The position numbers and the translations under genes are program-made. From Sepiola atlantica (Eukaryota > Mollusca > Cephalopoda > Sepiida > Sepiolidae), in assembly GCA_963556195.1 (NCBI GenBank), contig OY744517.1:89312443-89376442 (forward strand): 64,000 nt of DNA, given 5' to 3'. This document shows, one piece after another, positions 1-9,659 of this stretch. Position 1 is the first letter of the stretch. Each line of letters begins with the position of its first letter. A model generated the notes under the pieces. It was not told the DNA's origin and ran no database searches. It worked only from the letters and a program-made list of their open reading frames with translations.

Positions 1-75
1 ATAAAAACATGCAAAGTCAAGCAAAGCCGATAACCCTTTTTTCTAAGTTACAATATCAACATATTTGTTATGTAG

Positions 76-640
76 AAAATTGGGTGCTGATATCGATCCT
101 GAACCAGTTTTCCTGAGGTTCGACTCGGAAGCGTTCGGCTGTCCTACGCAAATGCCCGAGAGTTAACGAGCCGATTTGTACCAGACGACAATTTTGATAC
201 GGTGCTGCGTCCTATGATAATAATGTTTTGCTTGTTTTTTTGTTGTTGTTAGGGTTTGGGTTAAAAATATTTATTTGATAACAGTAATTTCGCTCTGTTT
301 TGCTTGTTTTATTTGTTTTGTTGTTTAAAAAAATTCTTGCAACTATAACTAAAAATTACAGGACGCAGCAACGTATCAAAATTTTAAAAAAATATTTATT
401 TGATAACAGTAACTTCGCTATGTTTTGCTTGTTTTTTTTTTGTTTTTTGTTTTTTTTGTTTCTTTTAGAAAATTTCTTGAAAATATAACTTACAATCACA
501 GGACGCAGCACCATATCAAAATTGTCGTCTGGTACAAATCGGCTCGTCAACTCTCGGGCGTTTGCTTAGGACAGCCGAACGCTTCCGAGTCGAACCTCAC
601 GAAAACTGGTTCAGGATCGATATTAGTACCGAAAATTGTG
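76..640. mobile_element. foldback element with ~140-bp inverted arms
   Basis: Two arms, about 76-222 and 491-640, are inverted copies of each other with few mismatches; both contain the palindromic partner of ATCGATCCTGAACCAG near their outer ends. The ~270-bp middle is itself a degenerate direct duplication: TATTTATTTGATAACAGTAA occurs near 269 and again near 391. There is no coding sequence. This is the structure of a foldback or MITE-type DNA transposon; the superfamily is not recognised and a target duplication is not clear. Confidence 0.7.
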
Positions 641-880
641 TTGGTTACGATGTATGTAATTACGTGTGTTCCTATTTACTTGTCTCTCCACGAGGGATGA
701 GTAAGACACAAGGTCGATGGTTGATGTATGGACATCAAGCTCCCCAAAAGGGAGCCATTGAATTGGGACAACAATTTAAATTGTCTCAATCTAGAAGGAT
801 TTCTCCTTCACTGACCGAGGACAGAAAAAATAAAGTGTAGGCCAAGGGACAGTCGCATGTATATCTCCATATGAGGAGAT
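641..880. other. unassigned stretch between foldback and SINE
   Basis: Mixed-composition sequence, richer in G+C than its surroundings. An open frame of 92 codons crosses from the foldback arm into it, but it begins inside the repeat and shows no recognisable domain. It may be extra sequence of the SINE-bearing unit or an older repeat. Confidence 0.3.
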
Positions 881-1036
881 GACGACTTTAGCTTTTGCAA
901 TTTATTACGGAGGCGGGTTGCCGTCCTCCCACATACAGGAAATGGTATTCCCAAATAGACACCTATTTGGCACTGACCAAGCTCAACGTTGCTTAACTTC
1001 GGTGATCTAATGAAAACCAGTGTATTAACGTGATAA
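881..1036 (-). mobile_element. 5S rRNA-derived SINE, copy 1
   Basis: Read on the minus strand, the 5' part follows metazoan 5S rRNA: GATCACCGAAGTTAAGCAAC (5S: GATCTCGGAAGCTAAGCAG), then GAGCTTGGTCAGT (5S: GGCCTGGTTAGT) and TGGGAATACC (5S: identical). These cover the internal promoter region (box A, intermediate element, box C). After the 5S-like head comes a non-5S tail, AAATTGCAAAAGC and neighbours, which is shared with the copy at 48.3 kb. The shared tail marks it as a mobile SINE (SINE3-like) rather than a 5S gene or simple pseudogene. 5S-derived SINEs are known from fish and some other animals; assignment here is by similarity I can see. Confidence 0.7.
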
Positions 1037-1109
1037 TGTGTGTATCATAAGTGGTGTCTTCATTTCTTTGACTCGTAATCATTTCTCCCTGTTTTTGTTA
1101 TGCATTCGT

Positions 1110-1161
1110 AAACTTTTTTCTCTTTCTCTTTTCTTTGCTTTTTTTCTGTCTCTCTGTTCTT

Positions 1162-1192
<31 letters not shown>

Positions 1193-1556
1193 GTTCTTTG
1201 CTTTCTCTCTCTCTCTTTTTTCTTTGCTTTCTCTCTCTCTTTTTTCTTTGCTTTCTTTCTCTCTTTTTTCTTTGCTTTCTTTCTCTCTTTTTTCTTTGCT
1301 TTCTTTCTCTCTTTTTTCTTTGCTTTCTTTCTCTCTCTTTTTTTTTTGCTTTCTTTCTCTCTCTTTTTTCTTTGCTTTCTTTCTCTCTTTTTTCTTTGCT
1401 TTCTTTCTCTCTTTTTTCTTTGCTTTCTTTCTCTCTCTTTTCTTTGCTTTCTTTCTCTCTCTTTTTTTCTTTGCTTTCTTTCTCTCTCTTTTTCTTTGCT
1501 TTCTTTCTCTCTTTTTTCTTTCTCTCTCTCTGTTCTTTGCTTTTTTTCTCTCTATA
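1110..1556. repeat. pyrimidine minisatellite (TTTCTTTGCTTTCTTTCTCTC-type)
   Basis: About 18 degenerate copies of a 24-27 bp C/T unit built from TTTTTTCTTTGC and TTTCTTTCTCTC, preceded by a (TC)n core. Plus-strand frames stay open throughout because the unit lacks stop codons, so the resulting 'proteins' of Phe, Leu and Ser are artefacts. Confidence 0.9.
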
Positions 1557-1579
1557 TATATTTTTCGTATCCTTGGACG

Positions 1580-2025
1580 GGTATTTGTATGTAAACTGCA
1601 GGGAGTTGTAGGGAACCGATCTTCAACGTGTACCAGTGAAGTAGTATCGCTGCTGGGTTGTTCCTAGTGGTTTTACCCCCAAAAGCAGCAGTAAAAAGGA
1701 ATTCCCCCACATTGCACGTGTTCTATTAACGTTCTACAGAATTAAGAACATCTGGTTCGTCCAGATATCTTTAACCTACCTTGATAGGTCGAGAATTGCC
1801 ACTACTCGTAACTAGAAACGAATCTCTTTCATGTTTTGTATGATGTTACGTTTACGTTTTTATGTTTCTCTCAACTGTAAATAAATGATAAATGTGTAAA
1901 TTGTACTTGGTTTAGTTTCGTCTATTATTCGTTCTGATGATGAGTATGTTTGGGATACATATTTAATACAAAGCTGTTAGGTAAAAAATAACCAATATCC
2001 CAACGCTGGTGACCCCAACGTGCAC
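1580..2025 (+). mobile_element. possible solo LTR with primer-binding-site relic
   Basis: Sequence at 2007-2022 (TGGTGACCCCAACGTG) closely resembles the primer-binding-site region that directly follows the 5' LTR in many invertebrate Ty3/gypsy elements (TGGTGACCCCGACGTG type). Upstream there is an AATAAATGATAAAT polyadenylation-like stretch near 1880, as expected inside an LTR. No gag or pol follows, and LTR limits are not defined: the left edge is a guess where the satellite ends. Alternative: unrelated unique sequence with a chance match. Confidence 0.35.
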
Positions 2026-2340
2026 TTTATAGAAAATATGTAAAACTATAACATTAAATATTGCTATTTTTCTATCCGTATCCCTCGTTAAAAATATGCA
2101 TACATACTGCTATGCATTACAGTAACACAAGATCGTTGTTTCTTCTTCTAAATAACCTCATATCTCAATTGTCTGTTAATGCCAACCAAAAGTTAAGAGA
2201 ACAATCATACTTTATAATCATTCTTTTTGATAAACAAATCTGATTTTTTAGCCTTCTTTATAGAGGAATAGTTTTTAGAAAAGAGTATTTACCTTTTTTT
2301 CTGCAATCTTTCTTTCTTTACAAATCCCAAAAATATTTGT
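2026..2340. other. no gene seen
   Basis: AT-rich sequence. One 60-codon frame, 2061-2243, has no recognisable features. Nothing else supported. Confidence 0.4.
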
Positions 2341-2957
2341 TCTAATCAATCAATACGAGTATACTTCTGCAACGAAGGTGGCCTCCCTTTACCATGCTAG
2401 AAAACTTCTCACACCTGCCAGTATCATATATCCCTATAAATCTACCATTCGCCCATGCATCGAGTATTGTTGCCACATCTGGACTGGTGCACCAACCACT
2501 AGTCTCTCCCTCTTGGACGCGGTACAAAAAGAATTTCTAACTTAATAAGCCCCACACTGTCTACCAAGCTCCAGCCCCTGTCCCATCGCCGCAATTTTGC
2601 ATCCCTGTGCTTGTTTTACAAGTTCTTCCACGGAATGTGCTCCGACGAACTAACAGCAACGTGAATACCTCCGACAAACCTTACTAGCATCAAAATCCCA
2701 CCCCTTCACTGTAGAGCTCTCCAGATGCAAGAAATATTTTATACTTTCATAGCTTTTTTCCTCGGGCCGCTTGCCTCCCTGCTCCGTTTCCCCGACTGTA
2801 CTAACATGCAGAAATGTAAATGTAATGTGAACAAGCATCTTACTGCTCAACTTCCCACTTCGGATACCCCCTATAAATCTGATCCCTAATCACAGTAGCC
2901 CCTTACGTCTCGTGGCAATGTTCCCCCTTGTTTGGGTTGAATAAAAGTTTTTAAAAT
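2341..2957 (+). pseudogene. LINE family A, 5'-truncated reverse-transcriptase end plus 3' UTR
   Basis: Conceptual translation in shifting frames gives the part of a jockey/CR1-like ORF2 after the RT palm: YKSTIRPCIEYCCHIWTGAP and DAVQKEF, then LSHRRNFASLCLFYKFFHG, and near the C-terminus NMQKCKCNVNKHLTAQLPT. Stop codons and frameshifts separate these blocks, so the copy is dead. The untranslated end carries the family signature CAGTAGCCCCTTACGTCTC, then TTTGGGTTGAATAAA at 2930-2945. It sits tail-to-tail with a second copy on the other strand at 3092-3740. Confidence 0.85.
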
Positions 2958-3091
2958 ATATATATAGTGCGTCAACATTACTTATACTAGTGAAGTCTCC
3001 TTTCCAGACATCTAAATAATCAGATATGACTCTGCTGGAAATGGTACTTATTTTTTTAATTTTTTTTTATTTTTTATTTTTTGAATGATAT

Positions 3092-3740
3092 TTCACCCCA
3101 AACAAAGCAGGACGCCACTGTAAACGTAAGGGGCTACTGAGAATTTGGGAGTAGGTTTAGGGTGTCATTCTAAGTTGGGAGCTGTGCTGCGAGATGTCTG
3201 TTTACATTAGTTTTAAACCTCTGCATGTCGGTACTGTCAGGGAAACAGGGGCAGGGAGAGAGTTTCAGAGGTCAGCAGCACGAGAAAAGAAGCTATTGGA
3301 GTAGAAGGCTCTCCGGCATGTGGGGACCTCCACAGTGAATATATGGGATTTAGCTGATTGTCGAGTTGGTCTAGTGAATTTACGTCGAGGGGGCACCAGA
3401 GTAGCCTGTTCATCAGAGCACAATCCATTGAAGTATTTGTAAAACAAGCACTAGGATGCAACATTGCGGCGATGGGACAGGAGCTGGAGCTTGGTTGACA
3501 GTGAGGGACCTATTAAGTTGGCGACTCTTTTGGGGGCCTTGTCAAGGAGGGAGAGACTAGTAGATGATGCACCAGCCCAGATGTGGCAACAATACTCCAT
3601 GCATGGGCGGGTGGTGGCTTTGTAGAGATACAGGATAATGTTAGGTGTGAGGAGTTTACTAGCACGGTATGTCCTCTTTAACAGTCACACGAAATGCACC
3701 AATCTCTCAGCCTCTTTTCATGCTTACAAGTTTCTCCTTT
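3092..3740 (-). pseudogene. LINE family A, 5'-truncated, opposite strand
   Basis: Minus-strand translation shows YKATTRPCMEYCCHIWAGA, LLSHRRNVAS, FYKYFNGLCSDEQ, and the C-terminal TVPTCRGLKLM region interrupted by stops. The 3' end is at the low coordinate: the sequence TTCACCCCAAACAAAGCAGG is the complement of the family tail TTTGGGGTGAA. Truncation is at nearly the same point in the ORF as in the neighbouring plus-strand copy. Homology is clear; activity is impossible with the breaks seen. Confidence 0.85.
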
Positions 3741-5142
3741 ACAGCCATTCAGCCCAAAAATATCAATAACTGAACGAAACTGTAGACATTCTAAATTGTA
3801 ATTCAAAATATACAATTTTTTTACCCCATCTTTATGAGTATTTAGGGAAGTCGGTGTTCGATATATTAGTATTTAGGGAACTGGTTTACGAACACTACTA
3901 GCTCTAAAACCCTCTAGGGGGAGATGGAAGATATATCTACAAAAAACTTCATATCTTTTTGTCAAGTAATTTTATCATGATATAAACACCGGTCACTGAC
4001 TTTCGACCTATTGACTTTTACTCCCGGGCCTTTTACTCCACTAAAAACACTATTTCGGAAGTCGGGTTTTCTAAAACTAATGTGCTTAAAACACTCTCGA
4101 GGATTGGAGATACATCTCTAGAAAACCTAATAGATTCTTGCCAAGTTGTTTTTAAGTGATGCAGCGTCAAATGGACGGAGTTTTTCCGAATTATTATAAG
4201 CTGTAGTACTAATGGTTTTACCTCAGACGTCGTAAATAATTTTATTATAGAATTTATTGAATAACAAGTCAGTGGTCGGAAGTTAGTGCAACTATAATTA
4301 CTAAGAGAATAAGTATAATGAAAATGTATTCATAACGGTTTCAATATGGAAATGCTTAAGATGGCAGAGAAACTTTTATATACATTGAATAACGGGTAGC
4401 CTGAAAATCAGTCTCAGACATTGTGGCTTAACTTCCTCCGCTTTTACAACGGCTGAGTGCAACAAATGTTCTCAGAGATGCCAACTCGTTCATTCTTGGC
4501 TAATCATCTCATTTTGTTTCCTTATTTTTTCTTCCTCTTTTTATTGCATTCGTTTTCTAATTCCCAAATGTGACCGAAGTTCCAGCCTTAGTCAACTCCA
4601 AAAAGCAACCTCACCGCACAACACCATCTCCACTGACTAATTTACCGCCCCCCTCTCTCTCTCTTTATCTCTCTTCTTGACCCATTTACAGCACATTATT
4701 ATTGTCTCATCGAAAACAACAAAAAAAGAAGAGAAAAGAAACACTAGTTGGCAAATTGGTTGGGCCAATAGAGAGTGGGAAGAGAGAAGTGATGCATGAA
4801 GAAGTAAGGTGGCCTTGTTAAAAGGAACGTCTTTACCCTCCATTCTGTCCTCCTTTTTCTCTTCCTCCATCACCTTTCTGGCATTTTCCCTCAGCTTCCC
4901 AGACAACTTAGTCTAGTTTATCATTCTAATCTCCATTATCATAAACCGACTTTTCTTCTGGCCTTTTTTTTTTAAACTTCATCCTATATTTTTCTTGATC
5001 GTTTAATTTTTTAAATCCAAATTTGTTTTCTGATTTTTCACTTTTCTCTTCTCTTTATTCGCCCTTCTTTTCAGATACTTTTTTCAATAAATAAAATCTA
5101 AAATAACGTTTTTTGAATATTTCTTTCAACACGTGTTCGCTA
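3741..5142. other. no gene seen
   Basis: About 1.4 kb of AT-rich, mostly unique-looking sequence. Short stretches around 3835-4140 reuse phrases such as GTATTTAGGGAA and resemble in style the degraded tandem unit at 30.2-30.6 kb, but alignment by eye is not convincing. The 89-codon minus frame at 4637-4906 is purine-run derived and not a plausible gene. Confidence 0.4.
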
Positions 5143-5745
5143 GGGTGCGATTCTAAGTGTCTAAAAAGTGGGTGCTCACTTTACGCATAACTTATATAGG
5201 AAAGTGATCCCCCACCCCTCCTAAAATCTAAAATAATAAAAAATGTAATTATTTTTTTTCATAGCGGATATTTGTGATGGCTGTTTACATGTAATTTGCA
5301 AAAAAAAGTAAAATTTTAATTTATTTAGAGGGAAAAATGTGAGGGGTGAGATTCCGTGGCCAAGAAATGAATGCTCACTTCATGTATAACTTATATAGGA
5401 AAGTGATCCCCCTCCTAAAATCTAAAATAATAAAAAATTTGATTATTTTTTTTCATAGCGGATATTTGTTATGGCTGTTTACATGTAATTTGCAAAAAAA
5501 AGTAGAATTTTTATTTATTTATTTAGAGGGATAAATGTGAGGGGTGAGATTCCGTGGCCAAGAAATAGGTGCTCACTTTACGTATAACTTATATAGGAAA
5601 GTGATCCCCCTCCTAAAATCTAAAATAATAAAAATGTTAATTATTTTTTTTCGTACCGGATGTTTGTTGAGGCTGTTTACATGTAATTTGCCCAACAAAG
5701 TAGAAACTTTTTTTTTAGGGGGCGGAATACGAGGGGTGCAGTTCT
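5143..5745. repeat. tandem repeat, three units of ~197 bp
   Basis: Units begin near 5143, 5345 and 5541 with (A)GGGGTGAGATTCCGTGGCC-like sequence, continue with CTCACTTTACGTATAACTTA and AGGAAAGTGATCCCC, and end TTTATTTAGAGGG. The first unit is the most diverged at its start. A partial fourth start is at about 5732. The period is not a multiple of three, and the short frames over it (62 and 84 codons) are repeats of each other, not genes. Confidence 0.85.
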
Positions 5746-5849
5746 ATAAATTTACCGTTGATTCCTCTTACTTTTCTTTTCTTCAATATGATTTATGATT
5801 TCTCTTTACTTATCATATCTTATTTTTATCTTGTTCATTTTTGGGGCAT

Positions 5850-6570
5850 AATTTCGTTTTCTTTCCAACTTTTTGTTCTGGTATTTTTACGGACCCTTAT
5901 TTTCTTCTTCTTCTGCTTATTTTAATTTTTGTTTTTCTGTCGTCTTCCATTTTCTCCACATTTATTTTATTTTCTCCATTTCTCTTGCTTCTTTATTTTT
6001 TCTTCTTTTTCTCCTACTTTTTCTCTTCTTTTTCTCTTTCTTTTCTGCTTTTCTCTCTTTTTTTCTTCCTTCTTCTTTTGGTCTTGCTTCTTTTTTCTCC
6101 TACTTTTTCTCTTTATCTTTCTTTCTTTTTCTATTGCTTCTTTTTTTTCTTCTCTTTTTCTCATGAGTCTTCTTCGTTTCCTTCTTCAAATTTTTATCTT
6201 TTCTTCTTTCTCATCCTTTCTTTTTCTTTTTCATCTTTTCTTTTTCTTCTACTTTGTTTTTACATTTTATTTTTTTGTTTTTTTCTCTTTATTTTTTCTT
6301 TATTACATTTTTCGTTTCCTTTTCAACTAAGTATTTCAACCTAAATACATTTTGAATTCTTCTTTTAGCATTCTAACCTCTGTTTTCCTTCTTTTCAAAG
6401 TGTCTTCTATTCTTATTCCGTCTTCTCTCTTTCCCCATCCTTTTTTGCTTCCTTTCTCCCAATTTTTCAACATTTTTATACCGATTTTCATCTCTCCTTT
6501 ATTTTCATTTTTCTCTCAAACTTTTCAATTTCTATTTGATCTTGGCACATTTTCTTCTGTTCTTGAAAAA
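5850..6570. repeat. low-complexity pyrimidine-rich tract
   Basis: About 700 bp of T-rich TTCTTTT/TTTCTCC sequence without a fixed period. Several frames stay open on both strands because of composition, giving Phe/Leu/Ser or Lys/Glu/Arg strings; none looks like a gene. Confidence 0.8.
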
Positions 6571-6967
6571 AGATTCCCCTGACTCTCTTCGTGTTTATCT
6601 TTACCAAGCAACTTTTTCCTCTGATGAAGTCACCCACAATGCTTTCTTCTCGTGCAAGGTCACTGAGACAAAGTGGGTGACAGCCGTAACCATGACTTTT
6701 CCGAGCATAAATATGCCAACTTATCTTTTTTTCTTCTTTCTAAATTTAAGGAAATAGCAATGAATATTTATTATTTTATTTAAGTATTGTTCATTCTTTT
6801 TGATCTGATTAAAAACTCTTCATTTTGTTCATGAAACACTCAAATATAAAGTACAAAAGAACACACATTTTTTGCAGAGGAAGGTAATTTTGTTGCAGAT
6901 TAATCACAATTTGTTTAAGAAAATCAAAGAATAGAAAAAATTAACGCAATTAGACTACTAGATTGTA
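6571..6967. other. no gene seen
   Basis: AT-rich sequence without recognisable repeats or coding potential. Confidence 0.4.
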
Positions 6968-6968
6968 A

Positions 6969-7018
<50 letters not shown>
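6969..7018. repeat. (TC)n(AT)n compound microsatellite
   Basis: A (TC)9 run passes directly into (AT)16. The same order recurs at 32661-32711 and 56139-56240. A second (AT)n lies at 7240-7264, and the intervening 220 bp is unassigned. Confidence 0.9.
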
Positions 7019-7021
<3 letters not shown>

Positions 7022-7234
7022 CTAAGGTTAAGATCGGATTCTAACTCTGCCTGAATAGATCTCGGTTTATAATAGCTGTTGATCGATAACACCGACATGC
7101 CAGTGTCGCAGATTTTGTACATGTCTGTGTAAATAAAAATAATCATATATAAAAGCTCTATTTGATATTGAGCACTTTTTATAAACCCGGTTAAAATTCT
7201 TTGGATTACTACCCTGTGAATGTTTTACCTGGAT

Positions 7235-7265
<31 letters not shown>

Positions 7266-7311
7266 AGGATAAAATGCATGATATATCATAAATGAAATGC
7301 GATGGAGACAG

Positions 7312-7571
7312 GATGTGTGAAAAAAGACAAAAGCTAAAACAAATTAAACACAGGAATAAATCATCGAAAACGAGAGCTTTACCGGTTTCGTTCGGATCAA
7401 CAAACGATATTTTTAAAAAACGGGAAGATTTTAAATGTATTCAAAAAATTTTAAATCTTCACTTTTTCTGAAGACGTTCGTTGATCCGAACGAAACCGGT
7501 AAAGCTCTCGTTTTTGATGATTTATTCTTGTATTTAATTTGTTTTAACTTTTGTCTTTATTTTCACACATA
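7312..7571. mobile_element. near-perfect palindromic MITE, 260 bp
   Basis: Left arm 7312-7430 and right arm 7445-7571 are inverted copies over nearly their full length; the best-conserved core is CGAAACCGGTAAAGCTCTCG at 7489-7508, present inverted at about 7372-7391. Loop is only about 10-15 bp. Outer ends read TGTGTGAAAA and TTTTCACACA. No ORF of interest. It fits a foldback or MITE DNA transposon of unknown superfamily. Confidence 0.8.
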
Positions 7572-8035
7572 CACATCGAAATTATCTTGTTGGTGTGTGT
7601 GTGAATTCAAATATGTGAATCTGAGTATGGTCAATAATTAATTATTTATTTACTTTTTACAATTGAAAGTTGATTTACTAATTAATTTGAACATTTATAT
7701 CGGGGTTTGATACGACAACGTTTTTCGAAAATGTCCGTCTCTGTTGAAAGCCCAAGGGAAGTTACTCTGCCATTGAACACAAGGGAAGATCGATCTTGAA
7801 TGCCTTATCACTTTTCTAGGTAGAAATGCTTCTACCTAACACACATATATGTATAATTCTGGAAAATCTGTATAAATTGTACTTCCTGCCTGTCTGTTTG
7901 TTCACAAACTCTTTATAAGCTTTTGGAGATAGACCTCCATAACCCTATATATTTCTGAAACTACATTATCCAGGTTACTTGGATACTGACATGAGGATAC
8001 TTTTACTTGAATTAAACCCTGACCAAATATTAAAA
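7572..8035. other. no gene seen
   Basis: AT-rich, no repeats identified and no plausible coding frames. Confidence 0.4.
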
Positions 8036-8425
8036 AAATATGGTGTGCTGTCTCCTCAAGTCATCCAGCACTTCTCCCGAATTGCGGACGGGGGCACCCC
8101 CTCTATTAATAGAGGGGGGCTTCGAATAATGAATTAGAAACCGTTGACAATGAGGAAATGAATGATAAAAAATACGAATAAAAACAAAAGTAAATACTGG
8201 CAGGCCGGCACCCAGGATAAAAAAGGGCCCATCAACCCGTTCATACACCAGGCGGGAAGATGTAAGCAATGGTGTAAACCTTCCTGCCTCTGGAAATGGT
8301 GCTCCAGCCAGTACAGAGGCCAACCAGGGTCAGCCATCAGGCCTTGAGACAAAAGGTCCTGGCCCCCTATCTCCATCAAATGCAGCAACAAGAAAAAGAA
8401 ACATAAGAGGCTTAAAAGCCCACAA
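8036..8425. other. unidentified G+C-richer segment
   Basis: Markedly richer in G+C than its flanks and with overlapping frames of 60-97 codons on both strands, for example 8030-8323 on minus. None gives a recognised motif. It contains a short palindrome, CCCCTCTATTAATAGAGGGG, at about 8097-8116. Composition suggests an older mobile element or a scrap of a coding region, but I cannot name it. Confidence 0.3.
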
Positions 8426-8532
8426 AAGAAGGTGATATTGTTTTGCTAACACTACTCAAAGTCTGAAAAGTGGAGTAAAACATCTAATGAGATCCTAGCT
8501 GATAAGATTCAAGAATTTACCCTCCCTGAAGA

Positions 8533-8565
8533 ATACATACATACATACATACATACATACATACA
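8533..8565. repeat. (ACAT)n microsatellite
   Basis: Eight uninterrupted tetranucleotide units. Confidence 0.9.
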
Positions 8566-8634
8566 TTTGGATTCAAGAATCTACACTAGAAGTGTGTAAG
8601 TATGTAGGTTATTTTTAATTAGGTGGCTGTGCGG

Positions 8635-8890
8635 CAGCAAACTAGAGGAAAGAATCCCTTCAAGCGTGCTCTATCTCAGATGGTTTGGCCATGTACAGCG
8701 TGCCAAATCTTGCATCAACTCAATAACACGCATGGATATTCCAGGCACGAGGGTGCATGGTAGATCAAAGTAAAACCTGGTTTGAGTGCGTATGTAGTGA
8801 CAACTGCTTGCGATATGACAGGAGACCATGTTGCTCACCCTGAATTCCTGAACACTCGCAGTACCCTTAAATGCTTTAGTTTGAAATCTA
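8635..8890 (+). pseudogene. LINE family C (RTE-like) C-terminal scrap
   Basis: The plus strand reads LEERIPSSVLYLRWFGHVQR and then GTRVHGRSK; a one-base shift gives KTWFECV-like sequence. The pattern LRW(F/Y)GHV.R followed by GRP.KTW is typical of the C-terminus of RTE-like and related LINE reverse transcriptases. Related to the longer copy at 35.3 kb (LRWYGQVERMD). Frameshifts and stops make it a fossil. Confidence 0.7.
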
Positions 8891-8984
8891 AGATACTGAT
8901 TACGTATTTAGCGGGTGTGCAACATCATACTAAAAGTAAAGAAAATTCATATGAATCAACACGGTACAACTTTGTTGACCGGCT

Positions 8985-9112
8985 TGATTCTGGTGTTGGC
9001 ATTGTTGCCAGAGGGACCACGAAATGGTTGCCAACATCCCTAAGTGAAAGGGATATTATGGAATTGACTGGATTCGAACTCGGGTCGTCAGTTCGCGTCG
9101 CTATACCTATAA
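8985..9112 (-). mobile_element. tRNA-type SINE, truncated copy
   Basis: On the minus strand a B-box-like AGTTCGAATCCAG is followed by AATTCCATAATATCCCTTTC and the body CAACAATGCCAACACC. The same order is found in the fuller copy just to the right. The A-box half is diverged or missing. Confidence 0.6.
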
Positions 9113-9195
9113 TTTTGACACTATAATAACGTATTTTGGTACAGTTTATTTAAAAAAAAAAAATAGCCCAAACTACACAATTAATCTAGGTGTAG

Positions 9196-9345
9196 CCTTT
9201 TTTATGGTTGGCATTCTTGCAGGAGGGGCCATGTAATGGTTACCAAGTGAAAGTGATATTATGGAACCGACTGGATTCGAACTTGGCACACCCAGGTCGT
9301 CAGTCCGGGTCGTTATCCACTTGACCACCATTCACACTAATACCT
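9196..9345 (-). mobile_element. tRNA-derived SINE with A and B boxes
   Basis: Minus strand: A box TGGTCAAGTGG (complement at 9318-9328), B box AGTTCGAATCCAG (complement at 9271-9283), spacing as in a tRNA, then a shared non-tRNA body TATCACTTTCACTTGG ... AAGAATGCCAACC. Same family and same strand as the copy at 8985-9112, which is about 200 bp away. Not a functional tRNA: no closed acceptor stem is apparent. Confidence 0.75.
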
Positions 9346-9364
9346 ACTCACACTTGCTTCTATT

Positions 9365-9640
9365 TATCTTCCTCCCACAAGGTAAGATGTGACACAAGGT
9401 CGGGAAAGTGTGAAAAAAACCAGCGCTCGAGAATTTGAGCACTCTGGCTATTTAAAAATTGCCTGGGCAGCCCCGTTGGCATTCCCGGTAGGGGCGCCTC
9501 AGGCGATTAGCAATAAACTAACCCCTTCTCAAAGGGTGAGAAGGCAAAGCCTTGGAGGGTGCACCTCCTAGAACTGCACAGGGCGGATAACCGATAGACC
9601 GGCGTGAATCCAGACCCGAAGGCCCGGACAATACCGATCT
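9365..9640 (+). repeat. GC-rich dispersed repeat R, copy 1
   Basis: Shares with 13.2 and 57.0 kb the ordered blocks AAGATGTGACACAAGGTCGG, GCATTCCCGGTAGGGGCGCC, TCAGGCGATTAGCAATAAAC, GAGAAGGCAAAGCC and CTAGAACTGCACAGG. All three copies lie on the same strand. One frame encodes a similar peptide in all three (GAPQAISNKLTP here), so it could derive from a translated region of a retroelement, but I do not recognise a family. Confidence 0.65.
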
Positions 9641-9659
9641 ATTAGGCGGGGTAAAAACA

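Noticed and set aside
881..1036. Functional 5S rRNA gene
   Set aside because: Too diverged, lacks a paired 3' end and has a SINE tail shared with 48.3 kb.
1038..1667. 209-codon Phe/Leu/Ser ORF
   Set aside because: Translation of a pyrimidine minisatellite; no leader or domain.
9196..9345. Functional tRNA gene
   Set aside because: A and B boxes are present but no acceptor-stem pairing or believable cloverleaf, and the body continues as a SINE.
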